A DNA stretch of 64,000 nucleotides from Butyrivibrio sp. LC3010 (GTDB lineage: Bacteria; Bacillota; Clostridia; Lachnospirales; Lachnospiraceae): assembly GCF_000424385.1 (NCBI RefSeq), contig NZ_AUJU01000026.1:25169-89168 (forward strand). The letters are read 5' to 3'. This document shows positions 56,227 to 64,000 of the stretch, in pieces; within the stretch, counting starts at the first letter, position 1, and each line of letters starts with the position of its first letter. The notes below the pieces were generated by a model. The model did no database searches, had not been told where the DNA came from, and saw only the letters and a list, made by a program, of their open reading frames with translations. The position numbers and the translations under genes are program-made.

Positions 56227-56973
56227 ATGTCTAGAAAAAGAATTGTTGCAGGCAACTGGAAGATGAATATGACGCCTGCAGAAACAGTTGGTTTTATAAG
56301 TAAGTTAAAGCCTCTTGTTGAAGATGCGGAAGCAGATGTTGTTGTTTGCGTCCCGGCAATAGATATCGTGACTGCAATCACCGCTACCAGAGGCACAAAT
56401 ATCATGATCGGCGCCCAAAATATGCATTTTGAAGAAAGCGGTGCCTACACCGGAGAAATCTCTCCTGCAATGCTTGAAAGTGCAGGGGTTAAGTTTGTAA
56501 TACTTGGTCATTCTGAGAGGCGTGAATATAATAATGAGACAGATGCAGAGATTAATAAGAAAGTTATTAAGGCATTTGAGCATGGTATAACACCAATTCT
56601 TTGCTGCGGAGAGACACTTAAGCAAAGAGAACTTGATCTGACAGAAGACTTTATCAGAATGCAGATAAAATCAGCACTTGCAGGTGTATCTAAAATAGAT
56701 GTACAAAATATGATCATTGCATATGAGCCAATCTGGGCAATCGGAACAGGAGAGACTGCTTCATCTGAGCAGGCTGAGGAAGTATGTAAGACAATTCGTA
56801 AGTGCATAGAGGAAATGTATGATGAGAATACTTCTGATGCAGTACGTATTTTGTATGGCGGATCCGTTAATGCCTCCAATGCAGCAGAGCTTTTTTCACA
56901 GCCCGATATAGATGGCGGACTTGTGGGAGGCGCATCACTTAAACCTGATTTCGGTAAAATCGTTAATGCTTAG
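56227..56973 (+). CDS. tpiA2: Triose-phosphate isomerase (second, tandem copy)
   Basis: A second 248-residue TpiA of identical length, with Asn10, Lys12, His95 and Glu167 all intact and the canonical [15 protein letters not shown]. By hand count about 61% of residues match the first copy. ATG 56227 is eight bases from AAGAGGAG; the ATG at 56221 is too near. Codon bias is milder than in the first copy, suggesting lower expression. Tandem functional duplicates of this enzyme are uncommon. Confidence 0.95.
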   Translation: MSRKRIVAGNWKMNMTPAETVGFISKLKPLVEDAEADVVVCVPAIDIVTAITATRGTNIMIGAQNMHFEESGAYTGEISPAMLESAGVKFVILGHSERREYNNETDAEINKKVIKAFEHGITPILCCGETLKQRELDLTEDFIRMQIKSALAGVSKIDVQNMIIAYEPIWAIGTGETASSEQAEEVCKTIRKCIEEMYDENTSDAVRILYGGSVNASNAAELFSQPDIDGGLVGGASLKPDFGKIVNA

Positions 56974-57034
56974 ATTTCTGTTTTTCATCAGGAAAACGGG
57001 AATCGTATTGGATCAGGTTCTTGCAAAGCAAGGA
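56972..57034 (+). repeat. Left copy of a two-hairpin inverted repeat
   Basis: Starts in the tpiA2 stop codon. It matches, in reverse complement, 58578-58640 over about 63 bases; 43 of the outer 47 bases match. Two hairpins are present: CTGTTTT/AAAACGG and CTTGC-AAA-GCAAG. Confidence 0.75.
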
Positions 57035-57107
57035 TTCCTTATGAATTGTTTAAAGGATTGATTCATAGATGCTTTTCCTTTTTTGGGTGAAATTAATACT
57101 TACTTTT

Positions 57108-57135
57108 AAGAGAGGCTTTTCCACCTCTCTTTTTT
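57108..57135 (+). terminator. Terminator before the NCS2 permease
   Basis: AAGAGAGG / CCTCTCTT stem with an 8-base loop and T run. Confidence 0.85.
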
Positions 57136-57208
57136 GTGATATATTTTGTATGGCTTGTGCAAAAACCAAAAGTACAAGTATATGTTTATATTTTGGAGGA
57201 ACAAAAAC

Positions 57209-58519
57209 ATGTTGGAAAAAGTTTTTAGGATCACCAAACATAATTCCACGGTGAGAACGGAAATTATTGCAGGTATTACAACATTTATGACAATGGCGTA
57301 TATCCTTGCTGTTAATCCGGCAATCCTGTCAGATTCAGGAATGGAATTTGGCAAGGTATTTGCTGCTACTGCAATAGCATCAGCAATAGCATCCTTTGTT
57401 ATGGGATTTACGGCAAATCTTCCGTTTGCTCTTTCTGCAGGAATGGGACTTAATGCCGTGTTTTCCTATACCGTATGTATTGGCATGGGATATTCATATC
57501 AGTGGGCATTGTCAGCAGTATTCTGCGAAGGTCTTGTGTTTATAATCCTTACTGTTACAAATATCAGAGAAGCAATCGTTACCAGTATTCCTGATAACCT
57601 GAAAAAAGCTATAGGTTCCGGTGTCGGTCTTTTTATTGCATACATCGGTTTGAAAAACTCAGGTATTATTATTGCGGATCCCAGCAATCTTACAGCACTC
57701 AATCCTGAGTGGTATAAGGGCGCTCCGGTAGTTGCTATTATCGGTATCATTATCACAGGATTCCTTCTTGCAATCAATGTAAGAGGAGCACTTCTCATTG
57801 GTATGCTGATTACTACTTTAATCGGTATTCCTTTTGGTGTGACAACTTATGCAGGTGGAAGCTTTACTCCTCCGGCACCTTACTTCTGTGAGTTTGCTTT
57901 TGCTGAAATTTTCTCAAACCAGAAGACACTACTCGATTTTATAACAGTAGTATTTACATTCCTTTACTTTGATATGTTTGATACAGTTGGTACACTTATT
58001 GCATGTGCAGGTAAATCAAACATCATAAGAGAGGATGGATCAATTCCTAACGCAAAGAAAGCACTTTTGGCTGATGCTATAGGCACAACTGTTGGATCAA
58101 TACTTGGAACATCTACCGTTACAACATTCGTAGAGAGTTCAGCAGGTGTTGCAGAAGGCGGACGTACAGGACTTACTGCAGTAGTTACAGGAATTATGTT
58201 CGTTATTTCACTGTTTCTTGCACCCTTGTTTGGATCAATCCCTAGTGCAGCTACAGCTCCTGCTCTTATCATAGTAGGTGTTATGATGATATCTCCTATA
58301 AAGAGCATTGATTTTGATGATTTAACAGAGGCTATTCCGGCATTTATCACCATCATTTTCATGATATGTGCTTCAAGTATTTCTGACGGAATCATGTTTG
58401 GTGTACTGTTCTATGTAATCATCAAGATGCTTTCAGGAAAGTTCAGAGAGCTTCACTTCACAACATATATTGTTGCAGCTCTGTTTATCCTTAAACTGGT
58501 AGTTGATGTTATAGCATGA
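57209..58519 (+). CDS. NCS2-family purine permease (AzgA/PbuG-like)
   Basis: A 436-residue nucleobase transporter with about 12-13 membrane segments. It shows the AzgA-like signature with TEIIAGITTFMTMAYILAVNP near the start, ALSAGMGLNAVF, and FFDMFDTVGTLIA-type sequence (YFDMFDTVGTLIACAGK), plus ESSAGVAEGGRTGLTAVV. The likely substrates are adenine, guanine or hypoxanthine; xanthine/uracil members look different. ATG 57209 follows TTGGAGGA. No purine riboswitch was recognised upstream. Confidence 0.9.
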   Translation: MLEKVFRITKHNSTVRTEIIAGITTFMTMAYILAVNPAILSDSGMEFGKVFAATAIASAIASFVMGFTANLPFALSAGMGLNAVFSYTVCIGMGYSYQWALSAVFCEGLVFIILTVTNIREAIVTSIPDNLKKAIGSGVGLFIAYIGLKNSGIIIADPSNLTALNPEWYKGAPVVAIIGIIITGFLLAINVRGALLIGMLITTLIGIPFGVTTYAGGSFTPPAPYFCEFAFAEIFSNQKTLLDFITVVFTFLYFDMFDTVGTLIACAGKSNIIREDGSIPNAKKALLADAIGTTVGSILGTSTVTTFVESSAGVAEGGRTGLTAVVTGIMFVISLFLAPLFGSIPSAATAPALIIVGVMMISPIKSIDFDDLTEAIPAFITIIFMICASSISDGIMFGVLFYVIIKMLSGKFRELHFTTYIVAALFILKLVVDVIA

Positions 58520-58520
58520 C

Positions 58521-58555
58521 TTTTTGTGGGCAAAAGCGGAAATCGCCCACAAAAA
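58521..58555. other. Hairpin after the NCS2 gene
   Basis: Perfect arms TTTTTGTGGGC / GCCCACAAAAA; the T run lies on the 5' side, so it is not a terminator for the plus strand by itself. Further small hairpins at 58556-58572 (TCCTGC/GGCAGGA) and 58579-58593 follow. Confidence 0.6.
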
Positions 58556-58577
58556 TCCTGCCTTCGGCAGGACACGC

Positions 58578-58640
58578 CCCTCGCTTCGCGAGGACCTGGT
58601 CCAATACGATTCCCGTTTTTCTGAGGAAAAACAGGAATCT
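58578..58640 (-). repeat. Right copy of the two-hairpin inverted repeat
   Basis: Reverse complement of the element at 56972-57034. The second hairpin reads CTCGC-GAA-GCGAG where the left copy reads CTTGC-AAA-GCAAG, a T-A to C-G change on both arms. Confidence 0.75.
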
Positions 58641-58657
58641 ATAACTTATTGAATTTT

Positions 58658-58730
58658 GCCTCCGGTAATTCGAAGATCACTTTGCAAGGTATTGTTAGTG
58701 AAGCTTCGAATTACCGGAGGCTTTTTATTT
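58658..58730 (+). terminator. Long-stem terminator before the TetR gene
   Basis: Perfect 17-base arms (GCCTCCGGTAATTCGAA and its complement) enclose 30 bases with an inner TCACT/AGTGA stem; T-rich tail. Confidence 0.85.
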
Positions 58731-58735
58731 TGTAA

Positions 58736-58764
58736 TTGACATAAACTGTCTGAAACACTAAAAT
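58736..58764 (+). promoter_or_regulatory. Promoter of the TetR gene
   Basis: Perfect TTGACA (58736-58741), 17-base spacer, TAAAAT (58759-58764). Confidence 0.75.
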
Positions 58765-58808
58765 AATAACGCATGATACGAAAAAGCATTTAAACGGAGG
58801 TTAAGTAT

Positions 58809-59363
58809 ATGTCCAGAAAAGCCACTATTACACAGGAAGAAATTGTAAATGCGGCATTTAAGATAACAAAAAAGGAAGGCTTTGATCAGATTACTTCAAG
58901 AAGACTTGCGGCTGCTGCAGGCTGCTCTACACAGCCTATTTTCAGAATCTATGATAATATGGATCAGCTGAAAAAAGATGTAATTACCAAAGCGGTCGGA
59001 ACATTTGAAGAGTATTGCAGAAAAATTGAGAAGACTCATGATACCCCTTTTGTTGATCTTGGACTTGGGTATATTACTTTTGCTCAGAAGAATCCTAACC
59101 TGTTTAAACTGCTGTTTATTTCAACTGATGCCAATGAAGGCGTTAGTATGTATGACATAGTTAACGGAACGGACGAGAATGTGGTCCGTGAGGTTTCAAG
59201 AGCCAGGGATCAGGGGGTGCCTGATGCTGAGCAGCTCTTTATGAAGATGTGGATATTTATTCACGGCGCTGGTTGTATGGCTGTAACAGGTGACTACGAC
59301 CTGGAAGAAGCAGATTCAGTTGCCATGCTCGAATCAGCTTATGAAGCCTTCAGACTTTCTTGA
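58809..59363 (+). CDS. TetR/AcrR-family regulator
   Basis: A 184-residue regulator: helix-turn-helix at 9-55 (EEIVNAAFKITKKEGFDQIT, then SRRLAAAAGCSTQPIFRIY) and a C-terminal ligand domain (SMYDIVNGTDENVV). Only a 14-base gap separates it from the FAD gene, so they form one operon. Ligand unknown; no exporter gene is near. RBS GGAGGTT. Confidence 0.88.
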   Translation: MSRKATITQEEIVNAAFKITKKEGFDQITSRRLAAAAGCSTQPIFRIYDNMDQLKKDVITKAVGTFEEYCRKIEKTHDTPFVDLGLGYITFAQKNPNLFKLLFISTDANEGVSMYDIVNGTDENVVREVSRARDQGVPDAEQLFMKMWIFIHGAGCMAVTGDYDLEEADSVAMLESAYEAFRLS

Positions 59364-59377
59364 GGGAGATTTTTTTA

Positions 59378-60652
59378 ATGAAGCAGATTGCTGTAATTGG
59401 CTGCGGAGCAGCCGGTATGATGGCGGCTATTTCCGCGAGCCTTAGCGGAGCAGCCGTCACTATTTTTGAAAAAAATGAAAAGCCCGGGAAAAAAATATAT
59501 ATTACAGGTAAGGGCAGATGCAACGTGACCAATGCCTGCGATATATCAGAATATTTTGATAAGATACCCCATGGCTCTAAATTTCTTTACAGTGCATTAT
59601 ACGGGTTTGATAATACGCAGGTTATGAGCCTGTTTGAAGAAAATGGATGCAAATTAAAGACTGAGCGTGGAGACAGAGTATTTCCGGTTTCCGATCATTC
59701 ATCGGATATTATAAGTACGCTGGTAAGGCTTCTTAAGAAGAATAAAGTTGAGATAAGATATCAGGATGAAGTCAGATGGATTCAGGTGTCTGAGGATGGA
59801 CGAATAAAGGGCGTGGTTACTGAAGACTCCGGAATCTGTGAATTTGATTCTGTAATAGTTTGTACCGGAGGATTATCATATCCTTCCACCGGATCAACCG
59901 GAGACGGTCTTAGATTTGCAAAAGAATTAGGACATAAGGTTACCAGGACAACACCGTCCCTTGTTCCTTTTGAGGTCAAAGAAGACTGGTGTAAACTTCT
60001 GCAGGGGCTTTCACTAAAAAATGTAAATGTGAAGCTTGAGCAGATACCGGCAGATGGTCAGGGTAAGAAAAAGAAGTATGTATATGACGGCTTTGGAGAA
60101 ATGCTGTTTACGCATTTTGGAGTGAGTGGACCACTTATACTTACTTCAAGTTGCTACTATGAAGAAGCAGATAAAAAGGGAAATAAATATTCCTATGTTA
60201 TACATCTTGATCTAAAACCGGCACTTACGGAAGAACAGCTTGATAAGAGATTACAAAGAGAGTTTGAGAATGGGAAGAACAGGCAGTTTAAAAACTGTCT
60301 TAATTCACTGTTCCCATCCAAAATGATACCTGTTATGGTAGAATTATCCGGAATTGATCCGGATAAGCAGGTAAATGCAGTTACTAAAAAGGAAAGACTT
60401 GAATTTGTTTCTCTTATAAAGAATTTAAAGTTAAATGTGGCAGGCCTTAGAGGTTTTCCTGAGGCCATTATCACAAGAGGTGGTGTTTCCACAAGTGATA
60501 TCAATCCTTCCACGATGGAGTCCAAAAAGATAAAGGGGCTTTATTTTGCAGGCGAAGTGATAGATGTTGATGCTCAGACCGGAGGATTTAATCTGCAGAT
60601 TGCCTGGTCAACAGGTCATCTTGCAGGAGAGCACGCTGCGTTGGATGAATAA
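59378..60652 (+). CDS. FAD-dependent oxidoreductase of the HI0933/BaiN type
   Basis: A 424-residue flavoprotein. N-terminal dinucleotide fold IGCGAAGMMAAISASL, then KNEKPGKKIYITGKGRCNVTNA, typical of the HI0933-like family, TGGLSYPSTGSTGDG, and the C-terminal FAD site FAGEVIDVDAQTGGFNLQIAW. Substrate is unknown in most members; BaiN-like activity (bile-acid derivative reduction) and others were reported. ATG 59378 lies after GAGGGAG. Confidence 0.88.
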   Translation: MKQIAVIGCGAAGMMAAISASLSGAAVTIFEKNEKPGKKIYITGKGRCNVTNACDISEYFDKIPHGSKFLYSALYGFDNTQVMSLFEENGCKLKTERGDRVFPVSDHSSDIISTLVRLLKKNKVEIRYQDEVRWIQVSEDGRIKGVVTEDSGICEFDSVIVCTGGLSYPSTGSTGDGLRFAKELGHKVTRTTPSLVPFEVKEDWCKLLQGLSLKNVNVKLEQIPADGQGKKKKYVYDGFGEMLFTHFGVSGPLILTSSCYYEEADKKGNKYSYVIHLDLKPALTEEQLDKRLQREFENGKNRQFKNCLNSLFPSKMIPVMVELSGIDPDKQVNAVTKKERLEFVSLIKNLKLNVAGLRGFPEAIITRGGVSTSDINPSTMESKKIKGLYFAGEVIDVDAQTGGFNLQIAWSTGHLAGEHAALDE

Positions 60653-60758
60653 GCATATATACTTTGTTTATCAAACGCAGGATATGCCTTTTACCATGCG
60701 GTGGCATGGTGCAATAGACGAATTTTTGAAGAAATTCAATAATATTTAGGAGTTAATT

Positions 60759-61421
60759 ATGGGAAACAGTATAGCTATAGACGGACCTGCAGGAGCAGGC
60801 AAAAGCACAATAGCAAAAATAGTATCTGCAAAGCTTGGTTTTATTTATATTGATACCGGGGCAATGTATCGCGCCATGGCTGTTCATATGATAAGAAATG
60901 GAGTGTCTGGTGATGATAATGCTGCCATAGAGAAAAATATTGATACGGCAGATATAACAATCGGTTACGAGAATGGTGAGCAGGTTGTATACTTAAATGG
61001 TGAAAACGTTAATTCACAGCTTAGAACGGAGCAGGTTAGCGCTATGGCTTCCATAACCAGCGCCAATGCTAAGGTCAGGGAAAAACTCGTAGAGCTTCAG
61101 AGAAAGCAGGCCAAAACAACCAATGTTGTTATGGATGGCAGAGATATCGGTACTGTGGTACTTCCTGATTCTGAGCTTAAAATATATCTGACAGCAGGTA
61201 CAAGAGTTCGTGCTGAGAGAAGATATAAAGAGCTTGTTGAAAAGGGCGTAAGCTGCAATCTTGATGAGATAGAAGAGGATATTAAAGACAGGGATCACAG
61301 AGATATGACAAGAGAGAATTCTCCTCTTAAAAAGGCTGATGATGCCGTGGAAATAGATTCTTCATATATGACTATCGAAGAAGTTGCTGATAAAATTATT
61401 TCACTATATAAAGAAAAGTAA
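60759..61421 (+). CDS. cmk: Cytidylate kinase
   Basis: A 220-residue CMP/dCMP kinase: P-loop GPAGAGKST (9-17), YIDTGAMYRA, the CMP-binding insert, DGRDIGTVVLP and RVRAERRYKEL lid. It supplies CDP. It opens the conserved cmk-ispH-rpsA block. RBS TAGGAG. Confidence 0.97.
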   Translation: MGNSIAIDGPAGAGKSTIAKIVSAKLGFIYIDTGAMYRAMAVHMIRNGVSGDDNAAIEKNIDTADITIGYENGEQVVYLNGENVNSQLRTEQVSAMASITSANAKVREKLVELQRKQAKTTNVVMDGRDIGTVVLPDSELKIYLTAGTRVRAERRYKELVEKGVSCNLDEIEEDIKDRDHRDMTRENSPLKKADDAVEIDSSYMTIEEVADKIISLYKEK

Positions 61422-61455
61422 AGAAACTGTCGAAATATAGAAAGGACTATGCAAT

Positions 61456-62310
61456 ATGGATGTAATACTTGCAGAGCATGCCGGTTTTTGTTTTGGCGTA
61501 ACCAGGGCAGTAGATGAGGTTTACGATCAGATCAGGAAAAATAATGGAAAGAAAATCTATACATACGGTCCGATAATACACAATGAGACAGTTGTAGCAG
61601 ATCTTGAAAAACAGGGAGTAAGCGTAATTGAAGGACCGGATGAACTTGATAAGCTTACTGATGGTATAATTGTAATAAGATCACACGGTATTCGGAAAGA
61701 AATCTATGATATGATAGAACAGCGCGGTCTTGAAGTTATAGATGCAACTTGTCCTTTTGTAAAGAGAATTCACAAGATTGTTGCAAAGGAAAGTTCCGAA
61801 GGAAAGACAATTGTGGTTGTCGGAAGTGCAAAACATCCGGAAGTTGATGGAATTGTGAGTTATGCAAAAGGGCCTTATTTTGTGGTTGAGAGCCCTGAAG
61901 AAGCTCAAAATCTTGATATTCCGGAGGGAACTAATCTGTGTATAGTTTCCCAAACAACATTTAACACAAATAAATTTCAAGAAACCGTTGATAAATTTTC
62001 TAATTCGCGCTACAATGTTACTGTTGTGAACACTATTTGTAGTGCAACAGAAGAAAGACAGGCTGAAGCAGAGAAAATTGCCGGTCAGGTTGACGCTATG
62101 ATAGTGATTGGCGGAGCGCACAGTTCTAATTCAAGGAAACTGTATGAGATATGCAGTAAGAAATGTGCAAATACATATTTTATTCAAACACTGGATGACT
62201 TGCATTTGGATCTTCCTAAAGCGGTTAGACTAGTGGGAATAACCGCCGGGGCGTCCACCCCAAAGAACATTATCGAGGAGGTTCAGAATCATGTCAGAAC
62301 AATCTTTTGA
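61456..62310 (+). CDS. ispH: 4-hydroxy-3-methylbut-2-enyl diphosphate reductase
   Basis: A 284-residue IspH (LytB), the last enzyme of the non-mevalonate isoprenoid route. The three cluster cysteines are seen: Cys12 in HAGFCFGV, one in DATCPFV and one in NTICSATEERQ; substrate His residues are in GPIIHNETV and RSHGI. In many clostridia IspH and RpsA are fused; here they are separate but overlap by 20 bases. Confidence 0.97.
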   Translation: MDVILAEHAGFCFGVTRAVDEVYDQIRKNNGKKIYTYGPIIHNETVVADLEKQGVSVIEGPDELDKLTDGIIVIRSHGIRKEIYDMIEQRGLEVIDATCPFVKRIHKIVAKESSEGKTIVVVGSAKHPEVDGIVSYAKGPYFVVESPEEAQNLDIPEGTNLCIVSQTTFNTNKFQETVDKFSNSRYNVTVVNTICSATEERQAEAEKIAGQVDAMIVIGGAHSSNSRKLYEICSKKCANTYFIQTLDDLHLDLPKAVRLVGITAGASTPKNIIEEVQNHVRTIF

Positions 62311-63415
62311 ACAAATGCTCAATGAGTCGTTCAAAACAATTCATACGGGGGAGGTCGTTGAAGGCACTGTTATATCTGTGAAGCCTGATGAGATTATTCT
62401 TAACATTGGCTATAAATCAGATGGCGTACTTACAAAGAGCGAGTACAGCAATGATAACAGTATCGATCTGACTCAGGTAGTTAAGGAAGGTGACACAATG
62501 GATGTCAAAGTCCTTAAGACCAATGACGCAGACGGTCAGGTTATCCTGTCATATAAGCGCCTTGCCCTCGACAGAGGTAATAAGCGCATTGAAGAAGCTT
62601 ATAACAATCAGGAAGTACTTACAGCTAAGGTTGTACAGGTACTTGATGGTGGTCTTACAGTAGTTGTAGATGAGGTTCGCATCTTTATCCCTGCAAGCCT
62701 TGTTTCAGACACCTACGAGAAGGATCTTTCTAAGTACGAAGGTCAGGAGATCCAGTTCGTTGTAACAGAATATAATCCGAAGCGTAGAAGATACATCGGT
62801 AATCGCAAGATGCTCATCACAGCTGAGAAGGCTGAGCAGGCTAAGAAGCTGTTTGAGACAATCGGTGTTGGCGACGTTGTAGAAGGCGTTGTAAAGAATG
62901 TGACAGACTTTGGTGCATTCATTGATCTTGGTGGAGCAGACGGACTTCTTCACATCTCTGAGATGTCATGGGGCCGTGTAGAGAATCCTAAGAAGACTTT
63001 CAAGGTTGGCGATAAAGTTAAAGTTCAGATCAAGGCTATTGATGGCAGTAAGATCGCTCTTTCAAGAAAATTTGATGATGAGAATCCTTGGAAGGATGCT
63101 GACTCAAAATATGCTGTTGGCAATGAAGTTACCGGTAAGGTTGCAAGAATGACCGACTTTGGTGCATTCATCGAGCTTGAGCCCGGAATTGATGCTCTTC
63201 TTCATGTATCACAGATCGCAAGAGAGCATATTGAGAAGCCTTCAGATGTACTTAGCATCGGCCAGGAAGTAACAGCTAAGATTGTTGACTTCAACGAAGC
63301 AGATCGTAAGATCAGCCTTAGCATCAAGGCTCTTACTGCTCCTGAGAAGGAAGTTGAAGAGGATGGCGATGTTGTTTCTGTAGACATCGATAAAGCTATT
63401 GCTGAGCAGGAATAA
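62291..63415 (+). CDS. rpsA: Ribosomal protein S1 homologue
   Basis: A 374-residue protein with four S1 (OB-fold) repeats, near residues 17-85, 100-165, 190-258 and 273-342; the third and fourth contain VTDFGAFIDLGGADGLLHIS and MTDFGAFIELEPGIDALLHV. It aids binding of mRNA to the 30S subunit; Firmicute forms have four repeats. The start is inside ispH with GAGGAGG, so translation is coupled. Strong codon bias. Confidence 0.95.
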   Translation: MSEQSFEQMLNESFKTIHTGEVVEGTVISVKPDEIILNIGYKSDGVLTKSEYSNDNSIDLTQVVKEGDTMDVKVLKTNDADGQVILSYKRLALDRGNKRIEEAYNNQEVLTAKVVQVLDGGLTVVVDEVRIFIPASLVSDTYEKDLSKYEGQEIQFVVTEYNPKRRRYIGNRKMLITAEKAEQAKKLFETIGVGDVVEGVVKNVTDFGAFIDLGGADGLLHISEMSWGRVENPKKTFKVGDKVKVQIKAIDGSKIALSRKFDDENPWKDADSKYAVGNEVTGKVARMTDFGAFIELEPGIDALLHVSQIAREHIEKPSDVLSIGQEVTAKIVDFNEADRKISLSIKALTAPEKEVEEDGDVVSVDIDKAIAEQE

Positions 63416-63428
63416 TTTAATAACTATA

Positions 63429-63463
63429 AAGCAGTCGTACTTTATGTGCGGCTGCTTTTTTTA
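63429..63463 (+). terminator. Terminator of the cmk-ispH-rpsA operon
   Basis: Twelve-base stem AAGCAGTCGTAC / GTGCGGCTGCTT (two wobble pairs), loop TTTAT, then a run of T. Confidence 0.9.
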
Positions 63464-63545
63464 TTTAATAGGAAATTTCGCCTTGGCGGCGAAACCTTGA
63501 ATTAAAAGGCCCGGCAAGACCGGGCCACGCAAAGCGGAGGTATGT
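63463..63545. repeat. Palindromes at the transposon edge
   Basis: AATAGGAAATTTCGCC-type repeat with GGCGAAA, then GGCCCGG / CCGGGCC around 63510-63530. The first is akin to the palindromes at 4539. They may mark the end of the element whose genes follow on the minus strand. Confidence 0.5.
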
Positions 63546-63555
63546 TGGTTTTGAA

Positions 63556-63720
63556 TTACCAATCTACCTCATCAAAGAATTCATCATCTTCATGCATAAA
63601 GTAATCCATGTCGAGAAGGTCTTCATCATCCATCTCGCGGATTTCATTCGCCGACATGCCTTCCGGCGGGTTTTGGATGTATTTCTCTCTAAGCTTTGCT
63701 ATTAGTTCTTTACTGGCCAT
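63556..63720 (-). CDS. Small acidic protein linked to the transposase
   Basis: A 54-residue protein starting at 63720, six bases after AGGAGGA on the minus strand; a 98-residue reading from 63852 is not supported by a ribosome site and overlaps the transposase. It begins MASKELIAKLREKYIQNPPE, then GMSANEIREMDDEDLLDMDYF and ends in an Asp/Glu cluster. Very acidic. It follows the transposase after 25 bases, so it looks like an accessory ORF of the element. Confidence 0.68.
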   Translation of the reverse strand: MASKELIAKLREKYIQNPPEGMSANEIREMDDEDLLDMDYFMHEDDEFFDEVDW

Positions 63721-63745
63721 GGCTGTTCCTCCTAGCATGATTTTA

Positions 63746-64000
63746 TCATGCGCAGGAATACGAGGGAACACTACTGATTTTTGAGGATGGAGCTCTGCTT
63801 TTGGGACGGCATTTTCCCATTGCCTTTTCATATAAGTCTTCGAGAGAAACACGTTTGTGGTTAAAGCGCAATTCGAGAAATTTCATGGTGCTGCTGCACT
63901 TTGGACAACTCAATGGGTCATATCCGAATGCTGTCAGGATGCCTGAACGCCATTGAAGGAATGATTTAAAGAATGGTTTTTTGGAAGGGTGAATCAGCCG
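63746..64000 (-). CDS. IS91-like transposase, C-terminal fragment
   Basis: Open from the window edge on the minus strand to a stop at 63748-63746: 84 residues of the C-terminus. The segment LTAFGYDPLSCPKCSSTMKFLEL holds the CPKC zinc-ribbon half typical of the end of IS91/IS801 Y2-type transposases, before a basic tail. The catalytic part is outside the window, so family assignment is moderate. Confidence 0.62.
   Translation of the reverse strand, partial: RLIHPSKKPFFKSFLQWRSGILTAFGYDPLSCPKCSSTMKFLELRFNHKRVSLEDLYEKAMGKCRPKSRAPSSKISSVPSYSCA

Noticed and set aside
56974..57208. Purine riboswitch before the NCS2 permease
   Set aside because: I looked for the conserved three-way junction core and saw none; the region is explained by the inverted repeat and a terminator.
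60645..60749. A 34-codon ORF between the FAD gene and cmk (MNKHIYFVYQTQ...)
   Set aside because: It overlaps the previous stop, has no ribosome site and shows no other support; a chance frame is likely.

Overview
The window looks like a chromosomal segment of a low-to-moderate GC Gram-positive anaerobe of the family Lachnospiraceae, close to Butyrivibrio/Pseudobutyrivibrio. The reasons are strong AGGAGG-type ribosome sites, several domain families largely confined to that group (my recognition of DUF5688, DUF4317, DUF4358, DUF6465, DUF4860), a FruR-FruK-FruA sugar PTS cluster, NADP-type glutamate dehydrogenase, and glycolytic genes with very biased, highly expressed codon use. The genus is inference; no rRNA gene is present.

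Layout. 1-5.8 kb: end of a peptide ABC ATPase, a YqeG-type HAD phosphatase, a shikimate block (AroE-AroK fusion, AroQ), elongation factor P, a palindrome-dense spacer and a DUF5688 gene. 5.9-12.2 kb: tRNA-Arg(CCG), a membrane-anchored SH3b protein, a Gfo/Idh oxidoreductase, gdhA behind a short promoter-terminator leader, an NhaC antiporter and an unannotated 54-residue ORF. 12.4-17 kb: a cell-surface O-acylation cluster (SGNH lipoprotein, DUF4358 lipoprotein, MBOAT, DHHW protein). 17-23.3 kb, minus strand: a self-contained fructose PTS operon (fruR, fruK, fruA, ptsH, ptsI) with a promoter embedded in spaced direct-repeat operators. 23.3-31.1 kb: HAD phosphatase, CheC phosphatase, DUF4317 protein, a heterodimeric ABC exporter behind a duplicated promoter/operator unit, and a secreted Ig-like protein.

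31.2-43.8 kb is the accessory part: ParA with a DUF6465 partner, a frameshifted glycosyltransferase, an unknown protein translationally coupled to a (frameshifted) MATE transporter fused to an anti-sigma-like ATPase domain, three large lipoproteins, an anti-sigma-antagonist (STAS) gene and a SpoIIE-type phosphatase that has lost its middle. Together these look like a partner-switching module undergoing decay. 43.8-49.1 kb, minus strand: a compact eight-gene operon with a GGDEF-like membrane protein, its own sigma factor, a membrane transglutaminase, a GspF-type platform protein and four small pseudopilin-like membrane proteins, with no assembly ATPase or major pilin in view. This is the best candidate for an under-described system.

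49.3-64 kb is mostly housekeeping: PHP phosphatase, a chemoreceptor, gap-pgk-tpiA with a second tandem tpiA, an NCS2 purine permease bracketed by inverted copies of a two-hairpin repeat, a TetR regulator, an FAD protein, cmk-ispH-rpsA, and at the right edge the end of an IS91-like transposase with a small acidic companion ORF.
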